A stretch of DNA of 64,000 bases from Pseudorhodoplanes sp. (GCA_022843165.1 JALHOD010000002.1:248001-312000), one strand, 5' to 3'. Positions 52,012 to 61,888 are shown, numbered from the stretch's first letter. Notes: generated by a model from the sequence alone, not told the origin. Made by a program: numbers and translations.

Positions 52012-53649
52012 TCACGCCGAGCGGGCCAGCGCTCCATCGATCATGTCGACCGTGTTCTGCACGCCATACGCCGCGACGAACGATCCGAAGCGCGGACCTT
52101 TCTCCTGACCCAGCAGCACCTGATAGAGCATGTTGAACCAATCGAGCGACACGCCCGGACGCCCATCCTTGCTCTTGACCTTGCCGGTCTTATCCAGGAA
52201 CGGCTCGCGGCGTCCGACCTCGTAAACGACATCCTGAATATTCTCAGGCGTCGCGCCTGCCGACAATTGCGATAGCGCATCGCGCAGATCGGCCAGCGCA
52301 ACGCGCTCCTGATCGGTCGGCTCGCGGAACTTCTTGGTCGGCAGAACGAAATCGCGGTAATAGTGAATGGCGTACTGGACCAGCTTGTCGAGCTTGGGAT
52401 GCGTCTGCGGCGTGACACCCGGCCGGTAGCGGCCGATGAAGCCCCACAGCGTCTCGGCATTTTCCGCGTTCGACGACGATACCAGTGCCAGCAGCATGGC
52501 GAACGACATCGGCATGTCGATGACCGGCGGGTTGCCGGCATGAATGTGCCAGACCGGATTTGACAGCCTCTGCTTGCCGTCCTGGCGCTGATAGCCATCG
52601 AGGAATTGCTGATACTCGTCCATGTGACGCGGGATCACGTCGAAATACAGACGCTTCGCCGCCTTGGGCTCGCGATACATAAACAACGACAGCGATTCCG
52701 GACTGGCATAGCGCAACCATTCGTCGATCGTCAGACCATTGCCCTTCGACTTGGAAATCTTTTGGCCCTTCTCGTCGAGGAAGAGTTCGTAGTTGAACCC
52801 TTCCGGCGGCGTGCCGCCGATGGCGCGACAGATTTCGCCCGAGAGTTTCACGGAATCGATCAGATCCTTGCCTGCCATTTCATAGTCGATGCCGAGTGCG
52901 AGCCAGCGCATGGCCCAGTCCGGCTTCCATTGCAGCTTGCAGCGCCCCCCGGTGACCGGCGTCGTGATCTGTTCCTTCGTATCGGGATCCTGGTAGGTGA
53001 TCGTCCCGGCCTTGGCGTCATGCGCGATGACCGGCACCTGAAGAACGATGCCAGTGCGCGGACAGATCGGCAGGAAGGGCGAATAAGTCTGCGCTCTCTC
53101 TTCGCGCAAGGATGGCAGCATGATCGCCATCACCTTGTCGAAGTTTGTCAGCACCTGCAGCAAGGCCTTGTCGAAACGGCCGGATGTGTAGCAGGCTGTG
53201 GCCGACAGAAATTCATATTCGAAGCCGAACGTATCGAGAAAGGCGCGCAGGCGCGCGTTGTTGTGCTCGCCGAAGCTCGGATGCGTGCCGAACGGATCGG
53301 GCACCCTCGTCAGCGGCTTGCCGAGATGTTCAGCCAGCATGTCCTTGTTCGGAACATTGTCCGGTACCTTGCGCAGACCGTCCATGTCGTCCGAAAAGGC
53401 GATCAGCCGGGTCTTGACCTTGTCCTCCGTCAGCACGCGGAAGGCGTGGCGCACCATGGTGGTGCGCGCAACCTCGCCGAAGGTCCCGATGTGAGGCAGG
53501 CCGGACGGGCCATAACCGGTTGCAAAAACGATCTCGTCCTTGGGCTTTTTCTTCAAGCGCGCCACAATCGCGCGCGCCTGCTCAAACGGCCAGGCTGACG
53601 ATTGCTCGGCCAGTTCGCGCAAATTCGGCTCAGTTTCGGTCACAGACAT
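52012..53649 (-). CDS. lysK: Lysine--tRNA ligase, class I
   Basis: Charges tRNA-Lys. This is the archaeal-type class I enzyme: 545 residues with HIGH-like [13 protein letters not shown] and KMSKS-like KISKSKGNG, and an early [12 protein letters not shown]. Class I LysRS replaces the common class II enzyme in many alphaproteobacteria and spirochetes. The ATG at 53649 is used ([12 protein letters not shown]); an in-frame upstream codon at 53679 adds only ten unsupported residues. It is followed by the TauE-like gene. Confidence 0.96.
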   Translation of the reverse strand: MSVTETEPNLRELAEQSSAWPFEQARAIVARLKKKPKDEIVFATGYGPSGLPHIGTFGEVARTTMVRHAFRVLTEDKVKTRLIAFSDDMDGLRKVPDNVPNKDMLAEHLGKPLTRVPDPFGTHPSFGEHNNARLRAFLDTFGFEYEFLSATACYTSGRFDKALLQVLTNFDKVMAIMLPSLREERAQTYSPFLPICPRTGIVLQVPVIAHDAKAGTITYQDPDTKEQITTPVTGGRCKLQWKPDWAMRWLALGIDYEMAGKDLIDSVKLSGEICRAIGGTPPEGFNYELFLDEKGQKISKSKGNGLTIDEWLRYASPESLSLFMYREPKAAKRLYFDVIPRHMDEYQQFLDGYQRQDGKQRLSNPVWHIHAGNPPVIDMPMSFAMLLALVSSSNAENAETLWGFIGRYRPGVTPQTHPKLDKLVQYAIHYYRDFVLPTKKFREPTDQERVALADLRDALSQLSAGATPENIQDVVYEVGRREPFLDKTGKVKSKDGRPGVSLDWFNMLYQVLLGQEKGPRFGSFVAAYGVQNTVDMIDGALARSA

Positions 53650-53706
53650 TCTTTTCTCCGCAGCGCGACCTTTAAGCAACCGCGCCGGGCGGCGTCAAAT
53701 CAGGGG

Positions 53707-54597
53707 TCAGAACGGGCTGACCGGGAAATATCGCAGCCACAGATCGGTAAAGCGGCCTTTTTCCCAGAGCCGGAACAATGCCCAATTGAAGGCCAAACGC
53801 AGCGTGTCGTTGCCACGCTTCACCGCGATGCCCACACCCTCGCCAAAATAGCGGCTCTCGAAAAAGGCGCCGCCGGCAAACGTACAGCAACCGCCGGAAT
53901 CCGTACCGTTTAACCAGAACGACAGCGAAATCCCGTCGCCAAAGACATAGTCAACCTGATTTCGCCGCAACGCTTCGCGCGCCGCTTCCACACTGGGATA
54001 GGGCACGGGCTGGGCCTCGGTGAACAGGGTCTTGAGATAGGCCTCGTGAGCGCCGCCTGCGACCACCCCTATCTTCTTGCCTTCGACCAATTCGGGCCGC
54101 AGATTGACGAGAGCGCTGTCCCGCTGCGCCGCGAATCGCGCCGGGACACGATAATAGGGATCGCTGAAATCCAGCACCTTGCGCGACTCTTCCGTTACCG
54201 CAATCGAGGCGATGATGGCCTCGCCACGGTTCTCGTTGAGTGCGGGGATGAGGGTATCGAACCGGCGCATCTGGACGGTGCACGTGACCCGCAGTTCTTC
54301 GCAGATCAGGCGAGCCAGATCGACATTGAAACCCGCCGGATGGCCGTCCGGACCGGCATAGTTGAACGGCGGATAATCGACCTCGGTCAGGAACCGGATC
54401 TGGGTCACGCGTGACAAATCCGGGCGCTCGGGCCGCCGGCGAGGATCCCAGAAACCAGGCAAAGGCAGAGCCTCCCCAGCCTGCGCCTGTGCGGCCGGGG
54501 TCACGGGAGACAGCGGCATCACCCCCCCGGCCAAGGCCGTCATCAGCACCGCCGGCAGGCGATATCGGTCTAGGCAACGAAAAAGATTTATGGACAT
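53707..54597 (-). CDS. Periplasmic amino-acid-type solute-binding protein
   Basis: A 296-residue exported binding protein of the family 3 (SBP_bac_3) type. A signal region (about 1-39, ending PAAQAQA) precedes IRFLTEVDYPPFNYAGPDGH and PAGFNVDLARLICEEL, the first lobe. MRRFDTLIPALNENRGEAII, the family signature segment DPYYRVPARF and GKKIGVVAGGAHEAYL follow. One unusual Cys pair (GGCCTF) is present in the second lobe. No permease or ATPase gene is adjacent, so it is an orphan that must share a transporter or serve as a sensor domain. It is divergent from the glycosyltransferase gene. Confidence 0.88.
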   Translation of the reverse strand: MSINLFRCLDRYRLPAVLMTALAGGVMPLSPVTPAAQAQAGEALPLPGFWDPRRRPERPDLSRVTQIRFLTEVDYPPFNYAGPDGHPAGFNVDLARLICEELRVTCTVQMRRFDTLIPALNENRGEAIIASIAVTEESRKVLDFSDPYYRVPARFAAQRDSALVNLRPELVEGKKIGVVAGGAHEAYLKTLFTEAQPVPYPSVEAAREALRRNQVDYVFGDGISLSFWLNGTDSGGCCTFAGGAFFESRYFGEGVGIAVKRGNDTLRLAFNWALFRLWEKGRFTDLWLRYFPVSPF

Positions 54598-54692
54598 AAT
54601 TGGTCTTCACATCCGGCAGATCCGGTCGCCCTCGGTCCCGCTTATAGACCAATCGTGGCGGCGTAACACTGGTTTGACGTCGGAGGGGGCAT

Positions 54693-56666
54693 GTGAGGAA
54701 TTCTCACATCAGGGCGGCTTCGCGCGATCCTGCCGAGCCGCGGACCTGGCATGCAAAGGCCGGCGACGGGCCACCCCCGTCTCGCTGGCCGCATGCCCCT
54801 CGTCGCGTCCGGCACAAACTGGCGCCGTGCCCGGAAATTGATTGTGTCCGCCATCTGCTCGCGCCCGGAACCATCGCCGCCGCGGAATTGCACGCGATCG
54901 AAATCGGGACCGGCGCTGACCGGGTGCTGGTCGCGCAGGGCGCCATCCCGGACGAGCACTATGTCAGGGCGCTGGCCTTCTCCTTCGGCTGCGGCTTCGA
55001 CTCTTTGCTGACCATTCCTCGCAACGCATGCCCTGCAAGCGACCTGGAACTGATAGAGGCCACAAAAAGCGGGATATTGTGGCTGGCCGCCGGACATCGC
55101 CGGCTTCTGGTACTGGCGCCTCAACATCTCACCGCAAGATGTTTTGTGAGTCATATCAGATTCAATCCGAGTCTTGCCGCAGATATCTGTTTCACCACAT
55201 CCCAGAACCTTCTGAGCTTTGTCGGCCGGCATGCCAAAGACACTGTCGCCGGCAAGGCAGCCTTTGAACTGGCAGCCGAACAACCCGAATTGTCCGCATG
55301 CTCAGATCGGTCACGATTCTCGATTCTGCCGATCAGTGGCTGTCTGGCCATGCTTGCCGCAATCACTTTCGCACCCGCATTGACCACGGTGACCATCGAC
55401 ATTGCGCTGGCCTTGATCTTTCTCGGTTGGACGGCCTTGAGAATTATGGGCGCCCTGACCGCCGGATTGTTTTGGCAACGGCAGGTCTCAATCGCAGACT
55501 CCGAACTGCCGGTCTATTCCCTGATTGTTGCACTTTATCAGGAGGCAGCGGCGGTTCGGGGTCTGGTTGAATCTCTCCGCGCACTCGATTACCCGCCGGA
55601 AAAGCTCGACATCAAATTCGTTCTGGAGGCGGATGATCATGAAACCCGCCATGCGCTCACCACGCTGAACCTCGCTGCTCCCTTCACGGTCATCACTGCG
55701 CCGGAAGAGGGGCCGCGAACCAAGCCGAAGGCGCTCAATGCTGCGTTGCCATTTGTGCGCGGTAGCTATGTCGCCGTCTACGACGCGGAAGACCGGCCAG
55801 ATCCCGATCAACTCAAGAAAGCTCTGCAGGTTTTCCGCGCTGGACATCTAAAGCTGGCCTGTGTGCAGGCGCGGCTGACAATCGATAACTCACACGACAG
55901 TTGGCTGACAAGGATGTTCACTGCGGAATATGCCGGCTTGTTCGACGTATTTCTGCCCGGCATCGCCGCCTGGCGCCTGCCCTTGCCGCTCGGCGGTTCA
56001 TCCAATCACTTTCGCGCCTCGATCCTGCGGGAAGCGGGGGCCTGGGATCCCTATAACGTCACGGAAGATGCCGATCTCGGAATGAGATTGGCGCGGCTTG
56101 GTTATCACACCGCCGTTGTCGACTCGACGACCTATGAAGAGGCACCTTCCCGGCTGACGCCTTGGCTCAGGCAACGAACCCGCTGGTTCAAGGGCTGGAT
56201 GCAGACATGGCTCGTTCATATGCGTCATCCGGTGCGTCTATGGCGCGATCTACGAGCGCCCGGATTTCTGGTTTTTCAACTCGTGGTCGGCGGAGCCGTT
56301 CTGGCTGCAATGGTGCATGGTATATTTGCGGTCGCACTCGGCTGGCAGATCGCCTCGGGCTGGTTATGGGCGCAGAAATCCGAACTAGGCGATATTCTGA
56401 TCGCTGGCTTGCATGGAATTACGCTCGTCACCGGCTATTTCATTTCGGGACTGCTTGCCCTGATCGGCCTTGCTCGCCGGCGGTTGATGTCATGCGCCTG
56501 GACATTGCTGTTGTTACCCATTTATTGGCTTCTGCTTTCGGTTGCCGCATGGCGCGCATTGCTCCATCTGATCTTCGAGCCGCATAGGTGGGAGAAAACC
56601 GAACATGGTCTCGCGCGCACATCGCGGCGTGAGCCGCGTCTGGAAAGAAATGGCTATACCTCCTGA
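54693..56666 (+). CDS. Membrane family 2 glycosyltransferase with MshEN-like N-terminus
   Basis: A 657-residue transferase. Residues about 50-160 resemble the GspE/MshE N-terminal fold (LLAPGTIAAAELHAIEIG, VLVAQGAIPDEHYVRALAF), known to bind c-di-GMP in some proteins. Two helices follow (about 215-265), then a GT-A domain with VLEADDHETR, YDAEDRPDPDQL (DxD), the catalytic TEDADLGMRLARLGY and QRTRWFKGWMQTW (QxxRW), and several C-terminal helices. The start is taken as GTG at 54693 but is uncertain. It probably makes an exopolysaccharide or modifies a glycan. The DUF2336 gene follows on the same strand after 221 bases. Confidence 0.9.
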   Translation: MRNSHIRAASRDPAEPRTWHAKAGDGPPPSRWPHAPRRVRHKLAPCPEIDCVRHLLAPGTIAAAELHAIEIGTGADRVLVAQGAIPDEHYVRALAFSFGCGFDSLLTIPRNACPASDLELIEATKSGILWLAAGHRRLLVLAPQHLTARCFVSHIRFNPSLAADICFTTSQNLLSFVGRHAKDTVAGKAAFELAAEQPELSACSDRSRFSILPISGCLAMLAAITFAPALTTVTIDIALALIFLGWTALRIMGALTAGLFWQRQVSIADSELPVYSLIVALYQEAAAVRGLVESLRALDYPPEKLDIKFVLEADDHETRHALTTLNLAAPFTVITAPEEGPRTKPKALNAALPFVRGSYVAVYDAEDRPDPDQLKKALQVFRAGHLKLACVQARLTIDNSHDSWLTRMFTAEYAGLFDVFLPGIAAWRLPLPLGGSSNHFRASILREAGAWDPYNVTEDADLGMRLARLGYHTAVVDSTTYEEAPSRLTPWLRQRTRWFKGWMQTWLVHMRHPVRLWRDLRAPGFLVFQLVVGGAVLAAMVHGIFAVALGWQIASGWLWAQKSELGDILIAGLHGITLVTGYFISGLLALIGLARRRLMSCAWTLLLLPIYWLLLSVAAWRALLHLIFEPHRWEKTEHGLARTSRREPRLERNGYTS

Positions 56667-56887
56667 TTCTCGCAATGCGTTTACGTCCACTTAATACAAC
56701 CCGGCGTATTCTGACGCCACCAAGATGACGGTGACGCGATCTCTTGCAGCCGCTCTTTCCGGCCGCGAAGCTCTGCATATGCTTGTCTGACGCACGCGCA
56801 TCTTTGCGAGGCATGCTCATCAGGCTCTCCGTCAAAGCGGTTGGGACTCGAATTGACGCCGATCTGGCGTCGTAAGAGACTTTCATA

Positions 56888-57997
56888 ATGCCGACCGAGT
56901 GCAGCAATCTTATCTCGGAGCTTGAAGCCGCCTTTTCCAGCGGCCACAACGTCAAGCAAGCCGAAACCCTCCGACGCGTCACCGATCTTTTTCTGCAGGC
57001 CGCCGACAGATACTCCAGCGAACAAATCGACATTTTTGACGACGTCATGATCCGCCTGAGCACGGAGATTGAAACACGAGCCCGCGCCGAACTTTCAAGA
57101 CGGCTGGCTACACTCGCAAATGCACCAATCAGAATAATTCACAGCCTCGCACATGATGACGTGATCGACGTTGCCGGCCCCGTGCTCACGCAGTCGCCGC
57201 GGATCAGCGAAGAAACCGTCCTCGCGATCGCCGAAACCAAAAACCAACAGCATCTTCTGGCAATTTCCCAGCGATTCCATATCAATGAAGCGACCACCGA
57301 TGTCCTGATCCATCGCGGAGATTCAAATGTCGTGCAGTCCGTCGCATCGAACAACGGCGCGCGCTTGTCGGATTTCGGCGTCGGTCAGCTCGCCAGCCGT
57401 GCATGCGGCGACGGCATTCTTGCGGCCCGGCTACTGCAACGAAAAGACATCAAATCCCATCATCTGCATGCCGTCATTGCCCGGGTCTCCCAGACGGTTC
57501 TGAACAAGATGATTGCGGAATGCCCCAATCTCGAAACAAGTATCCGCAATGCGGTGGTCCAGGCTGCCGAGCAATTCCAGGGCGCCTTAAGCTCGGAAAA
57601 GAGAGACTACACCGCAGCGGCGAGCCAGATCGATACCATGCTGGCAGTCGAGAAACTCAGCGATCCGGCCATCGGCGAATTTGCCAAAGCACGGAATATC
57701 GAATCGACGGTCGTGGCCCTCGCGCGCATGTCTGACATGCCCGTCGACACCGTCGAACACTGCCTGTTCAGCGAGCAGATCGACCTGCCGCTCATTCTGG
57801 CACGAGCCGCGGGATTATCCTGGGTTACAACAAAATGGCTGCTGATCTTGCGCGACATGGAATTGAAGATAGCAAAGCATAATCCCGAGGATGCCAAAGC
57901 TCATTTTCTGAAGCTTCATCCCGTGACCGCACATAGACTTTTGCGCTTCTATCACGCACGCAACCTAGCGCCATTTCAAGCAGGAACAGCGCATTAA
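56888..57997 (+). CDS. DUF2336 family protein
   Basis: A 369-residue, all-helical soluble protein. It has the DUF2336 layout: a first helical segment (about 1-60), then LAHDDVIDVAGPVLTQSPRISEETVLAIAETKNQQHLLAISQRF, the core motif of the family, and repeated helix pairs to the end (LARAAGLSWVTTKWLLILRDM). The start ATG at 56888 has no strong ribosome site. DUF2336 proteins are alphaproteobacterial and uncharacterised. It may belong with the preceding glycosyltransferase, but the 221-base gap leaves that open. Confidence 0.87.
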   Translation: MPTECSNLISELEAAFSSGHNVKQAETLRRVTDLFLQAADRYSSEQIDIFDDVMIRLSTEIETRARAELSRRLATLANAPIRIIHSLAHDDVIDVAGPVLTQSPRISEETVLAIAETKNQQHLLAISQRFHINEATTDVLIHRGDSNVVQSVASNNGARLSDFGVGQLASRACGDGILAARLLQRKDIKSHHLHAVIARVSQTVLNKMIAECPNLETSIRNAVVQAAEQFQGALSSEKRDYTAAASQIDTMLAVEKLSDPAIGEFAKARNIESTVVALARMSDMPVDTVEHCLFSEQIDLPLILARAAGLSWVTTKWLLILRDMELKIAKHNPEDAKAHFLKLHPVTAHRLLRFYHARNLAPFQAGTAH

Positions 57998-58019
57998 GCC
58001 TTTCGGCCGTGCGGATCGA

Positions 58020-58616
58020 CTACATGTATTTTCGAAGATCGGCGGCTGCTTCTTCAGGCTTGCGCTTCATATTGAATGGAGCGACGAAACGGCCTTCCTT
58101 GTCCATCAGATAGACCAGCGCCGTATGGTCCATCGTATAGCCGCCGCCCTCGAGCGGGACCTTCTTCGAATAGACCCGATACGCTTTTTCCATCGCCGCG
58201 ATAGCCGCCGCATCGCCGGTCAGCGCGCGCAAGTGCGGGTCGAAACTCGACAGATAGTCCTTCAGCTTCTCTGCCGTATCCCTTTCCGGATCGACGGTGA
58301 CGAAAAGCGCGTTCGCCCGATCGGCATCCTTGCCTAGCTTGTCGAAGATTTCGGAGACTTCAAACAAGGTCGTCGGGCAGATATCCGGACAATGAGTAAA
58401 TCCAAAAAAGATCAAAAACGGCTTCCCTTTCAGGTTCTCGTCCGTGACAACTTGCCTATTTTGATCCATCAGCCGGAATGGCCCCCCGATCGCAGATGGC
58501 GCCGGGCCCGGTGCCGACCCCTTGCCTGCAACGAAGAAAATTGCGGCCGAGAATATGACAAGCCCCGCCAGAAATGCCGTCAGGACAAGCAGAAGGTGAG
58601 AAGCGCGCGTGGTCAT
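58020..58616 (-). CDS. SCO/SenC family copper protein
   Basis: Thioredoxin-fold protein of 198 residues that supplies copper to the CuA centre of cytochrome oxidase. It has one N-terminal membrane helix (LLVLTAFLAGLVIFSAAIFFV), the copper/redox motif FTHCPDICPTTL (CxxxC), FVTVDPERDTAEKLKDYL and the third ligand His in YTMDHTALVYLMD. It lies far from the cta genes at the other end of the window. A 59-residue membrane protein gene lies 24 bases upstream, probably in the same transcript. Confidence 0.94.
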   Translation of the reverse strand: MTTRASHLLLVLTAFLAGLVIFSAAIFFVAGKGSAPGPAPSAIGGPFRLMDQNRQVVTDENLKGKPFLIFFGFTHCPDICPTTLFEVSEIFDKLGKDADRANALFVTVDPERDTAEKLKDYLSSFDPHLRALTGDAAAIAAMEKAYRVYSKKVPLEGGGYTMDHTALVYLMDKEGRFVAPFNMKRKPEEAAADLRKYM

Positions 58617-58640
58617 GTTGCAGGAATGTCTCGCTATTGG

Positions 58641-58820
58641 TCAGAAGCAGGCGGCGATGCCGGTCAGCAGCATTTCATAAAACACCGCGCTGCCGTAATG
58701 AACCCACAGCACAATGGTGACGGCAAACAGCATGCCGGCAAGGCCCGCCGTCACGACCAACGCCAGCGGAAAGTGACGCGGCGAGGCGCGGTCGGATGGT
58801 GTTGTTGTTGCGTCCGGCAT
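58641..58820 (-). CDS. 59-residue membrane peptide upstream of SCO
   Basis: Small protein with a polar head (MPDATTTPSDRASPRHF) and one or two hydrophobic segments (PLALVVTAGLAGMLFAVTIVLWV, FYEMLLTGIAACF). The ATG at 58820 has AGGA at the right distance, so it is preferred to an in-frame codon at 58850. It is 24 bases upstream of the SCO gene, so a copper-delivery or oxidase-assembly role is possible. No family is recognised. Confidence 0.6.
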   Translation of the reverse strand: MPDATTTPSDRASPRHFPLALVVTAGLAGMLFAVTIVLWVHYGSAVFYEMLLTGIAACF

Positions 58821-58947
58821 TGTCGTTCCTGAGGCGCCTTCCAGAGCCATTTATCTTCTTCAGATAAGTCCGAACCAGGCGGCAGGCAACCCAAGGGGGA
58901 CCGGGCCGGCCGGTGTCGCAATCAACTTGTCTTGTCCGCAAGCTGGC

Positions 58948-59022
58948 TGGAGCGGGCGGCGGGAATCGAACCCGCGACATACAGCTTGGGAAGCTGTCGT
59001 TCTACCACTGAACTACGCCCGC
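58948..59022 (-). tRNA. tRNA-Gly(CCC)
   Basis: On the minus strand a complete cloverleaf is seen. The 7-bp acceptor stem is GCGGGCG / CGCCCGC, the D-arm contains GTTCAGTGGTAGAAC, the anticodon stem ACAGC/GCTGT encloses TTCCCAA (anticodon CCC), and the T-arm is GCGGGTTCGATTCCCGC. The gene encodes its own CCA after the discriminator T. It reads glycine GGG codons. Confidence 0.95.
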
Positions 59023-59072
59023 ATCCCGGGAAAGATAGCCGCGCCAGCCGGCGGGCGGCAAGACCAACACCA

Positions 59073-60188
59073 TCAGACCCGGAAATGCTTGGAGAGCTTG
59101 AGGCCCTGTGCCTGATAGTTGGAGCCGATACCCTGGCCGTAGAGCCTGTCTGGACGCGCCTGCATGGATTCATAGACGAGCCGACCGACGATCTGGCCAT
59201 GCTCAAGAATGAATGGGACTTCGCGCGAGCGCACCTCCAGCACGGCGCGCGACCCGCGCCCGCCGGCTCCGGCATAGCCAAATCCGGGATCAAAAAAGCC
59301 GGCATAGTGAACGCGAAATTCGCCAACCAGCGGGTCGAACGGCACCATCTCGGACGCGTAATCCGGCGGCACCTGGACCGCTTCCTTGGACGCCAGGATG
59401 TAGAACTCGTTCGGATCGAGCACCAGGCTGCGATCCGCGCGCGCAGCCATCGGCTCCCAGAAATCCAGCACGTCATAGCCGTTGCGACGATCGACATCGA
59501 TCAGGCCCGTATGGCGCTTGGCGCGATAGCCGATCAATTTGTCCGGGCCGAGACCGGCGAGATCGACGCCGACGGCGATGCCTTCGCTCACGTCGGCATC
59601 GGGGCTGTCGACGAGCTTCTCGCGCGCGTGCAGATCGCGCAAAGCGGCGGCGCCGAGCAGCGCATGTCCTCGACGAAAGCGAATCTGCGAGAGACGCGAG
59701 CCCTGCCGGACCAGTACCGGAAAGGTTCGCGGACTGATTTCGGCATAAAGCGGTCCGCGATAGCCGGCCTCGACGCGATCGAACCCGCGCGCGTTATTGG
59801 CGATCACCCGCGTGAACACATCGAGACGGCCGGTCGAACTTTTTGGATTGGCGGACGCCGAGATATCTGGCGGCAGATCCAGGCTCTCCAGCAGCGGCAC
59901 GATATGCACGCAGCCGGTCTCCAGCACTGCGCCCTGCGACAAATCGATCTCGTGCAGCTTCAACTGCGCGATACGCTCTTCCACTGTCGCCTGCGGCCCC
60001 GGCAAAAAACTCGCCCGCACACGATAGGCGACCTTGCCAAGGCGCAAATCGAGACTGGCCGGCTGGATCTGGTCGCCGGCAAAGGGAACGGACGGACGGA
60101 TGCCACCCGTCCCCGCGAGTTCGGCAATCATCCGGTCCGGCAAAATGCCTTCAGCGCCAGCGGGGTTCTCGTGGGGCAATGTCGTCAT
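59073..60188 (-). CDS. dcd: 2'-deoxycytidine 5'-triphosphate deaminase, double-domain form
   Basis: Nucleotide enzyme making dUTP from dCTP. The 371-residue length is about twice the E. coli enzyme and fits the alphaproteobacterial form, in which two dUTPase-like folds are joined. The N-terminal half starts ILPDRMIAELAGTGG and has the family IQPASLDLRLG and PKSSTGRLDVFTRVIANN (the substrate-site Ser-Thr-Gly-Arg). The C-terminal half has EFYILASKEAVQVPPDYASEM and HYAGFFDPGFGYAGAGGRGSR, a second related site. It lies next to tRNA-Gly, which is transcribed in the same direction. Confidence 0.9.
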   Translation of the reverse strand: MTTLPHENPAGAEGILPDRMIAELAGTGGIRPSVPFAGDQIQPASLDLRLGKVAYRVRASFLPGPQATVEERIAQLKLHEIDLSQGAVLETGCVHIVPLLESLDLPPDISASANPKSSTGRLDVFTRVIANNARGFDRVEAGYRGPLYAEISPRTFPVLVRQGSRLSQIRFRRGHALLGAAALRDLHAREKLVDSPDADVSEGIAVGVDLAGLGPDKLIGYRAKRHTGLIDVDRRNGYDVLDFWEPMAARADRSLVLDPNEFYILASKEAVQVPPDYASEMVPFDPLVGEFRVHYAGFFDPGFGYAGAGGRGSRAVLEVRSREVPFILEHGQIVGRLVYESMQARPDRLYGQGIGSNYQAQGLKLSKHFRV

Positions 60189-60308
60189 CCCAAGAAGGTC
60201 AACAGGCTCTAGACCAGAGCCGGCCCGGCGGAAAGACCGGCCGCGTGCAAAGAGCGATTTATCCTGTGGTTTTCGCGGTCAACAGCACGATCAGACCGCC
60301 GTCGAACG

Positions 60309-61121
60309 TCAGCGCGCCGTCGCGCTCGCGGTCAATGTCGAGCGGCTCGCAGCTTCCGCGATCGCACTGGCCAGCAGCTTGGCGATGCAGCCATAGCTCC
60401 AATCATTCATGTGCAATTCGTCGCTCGAGATGAAGACTTCGAACGGAATGCGCGATTCCTGGCGCCAATGCCGCATGACGGCAAAACGGCGGAAAAGATC
60501 GACGTGCTGCGCCTTGGCCGCATGAGCTAACAGGTCCACCATGTTGGCGGCATCGGCCTTCGCCAGCACCTTCGGAGCGAATTGCGGATCGACCAGGATG
60601 ACGTCCGCACCCGTTGCCTTGAGCCGTTTCAATCCTTCAGAGATCAATGTGCCGGCCGGCGCAATCGGATCATCTCGCAACACCGAATTGGTTCCCACCT
60701 GCCAGAGCACAAGATCGGGCTTCTCCGCGATCACCTCTCGTTCGAAACGCGCCAGCATGCCGCGCGCCTCGTCGCCATTCACTCCGCGATTGATCACGGT
60801 GAAGGCCTGATAGGGATACAGTTCGCTCAACTCGGTTGCGAGACGGCTCGGGTAAGTGTTCGCGTCGGAACTCGCGCCGGCGCCGGCTGTCGATGACGAC
60901 CCGATGGCGATGATCTTGATCGGCTCGCCGCCGCTCAACCGCTTTCCGGTTCTAACCAGAGGATTCATCAGCCGCGTCAGCTCGGTCGGCGCCGCGCAAT
61001 TGAACTTTGCCTGCGGGATCCTATTCGTGTCCTGCGCTCGCGCAGGCCCGACCGCGATCGTTGCGACAATCGCCGCAACACCCAGAATTTTGCCGGGATA
61101 AAAAGGGCGGGAGAACGGCAT
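60309..61121 (-). CDS. SGNH/GDSL hydrolase, exported
   Basis: A 270-residue periplasmic esterase/acyl-hydrolase. A signal peptide (about 1-29, ending VGPARAQ) is followed by block I IKIIAIGSSSTAGAG with the nucleophile Ser, an oxyanion Gly in NRGVNGDEARGML, VLWQVGTNSVLRDD (block III Asn), and block V DELHMNDWSYG with the Asp-His pair. All catalytic parts are present. The start ATG overlaps the stop of the second SGNH gene (TGATG), so it is translated after it. With OpgC upstream it probably removes or transfers acyl groups on a periplasmic glycan. Confidence 0.9.
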   Translation of the reverse strand: MPFSRPFYPGKILGVAAIVATIAVGPARAQDTNRIPQAKFNCAAPTELTRLMNPLVRTGKRLSGGEPIKIIAIGSSSTAGAGASSDANTYPSRLATELSELYPYQAFTVINRGVNGDEARGMLARFEREVIAEKPDLVLWQVGTNSVLRDDPIAPAGTLISEGLKRLKATGADVILVDPQFAPKVLAKADAANMVDLLAHAAKAQHVDLFRRFAVMRHWRQESRIPFEVFISSDELHMNDWSYGCIAKLLASAIAEAASRSTLTASATAR

Positions 61122-61888
61122 CACTGTGTCGGATTCGCTTTCACGTGATCGAGATGGGAAGCCTCGATAATCAGCGAGGCCAAGGCGCGGCCGATGCAAT
61201 CGTGAACTTTCTGGGCCATTGCGCTGTCTCTGGTGCCAGTACTCAGATCAAAATTACCGTTGTCATTCCAGTAACGCATGATCTCGAGACGATCAAACAA
61301 AGGGATTTCGCGGTCACGTGCAACGACTCGCATCGTGTCGGCATAGGCGCCCGACTGAATCATCGATTCCGTCCGCGGACTGTACTGCATGTTCATCAGG
61401 ACGGCATCCGCGCCGGCTTCATGAATAGCATCGATCCCTTCATCAAGCGTGTGCCGGAACTCGTCCGGATCCACCCCACGCATGGCATCCACCGTTCCTG
61501 TTTGCCATACTACGAGATCGGGTTTGCGGTCGAGCAGCAATTTTTCGATGTTTTCGACCATGTCGGCGGCTTTGAGGCGTGATTTGGCCTCTGTCACAAT
61601 GTTAACCGTGATTTCAGGAAATCGCCGTTTGAGGGCCTCCTCCAGGCGGCTGGGATAGGCTTTTCCGGCCCCTCCCAATGCCGAGGACCCCGTACCGAGC
61701 ACCAGAATCTTGAGTTCCCGGCGATCTTTGACGGCCTTGGCGACCTCGTCCAGCATGGCATCGCCTACCAGAAGATATCCCGGCACTTCGCACGGATCCC
61801 TCTGCGGCAGAGGCACAAGAGGCTCCTGCGCCGCGGCGGGGCCTGCGGCGAGCAGCAACAAAGACAAGGCCATCATGAGCTTTTTCAT
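61121..61888 (-). CDS. SGNH hydrolase-like protein lacking the catalytic His
   Basis: A 255-residue exported paralogue of the preceding SGNH protein. A signal peptide (MKKLMMALSLLLLAAGPAAAQ), block I LVLGTGSSALGGAGKAYPSRL (Ser present) and block III VVWQTGTVDAMRG are visible. Aligned with its partner, the block V DELH becomes DSAM (TRDSAMAQKVHDCIG), so the Asp-His dyad is incomplete; the block III Asn also reads Thr/Val. It may be a pseudo-enzyme or binding partner. AGGAGG lies before the ATG at 61888, which overlaps the OpgC stop by four bases. Confidence 0.85.
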   Translation of the reverse strand: MKKLMMALSLLLLAAGPAAAQEPLVPLPQRDPCEVPGYLLVGDAMLDEVAKAVKDRRELKILVLGTGSSALGGAGKAYPSRLEEALKRRFPEITVNIVTEAKSRLKAADMVENIEKLLLDRKPDLVVWQTGTVDAMRGVDPDEFRHTLDEGIDAIHEAGADAVLMNMQYSPRTESMIQSGAYADTMRVVARDREIPLFDRLEIMRYWNDNGNFDLSTGTRDSAMAQKVHDCIGRALASLIIEASHLDHVKANPTQ

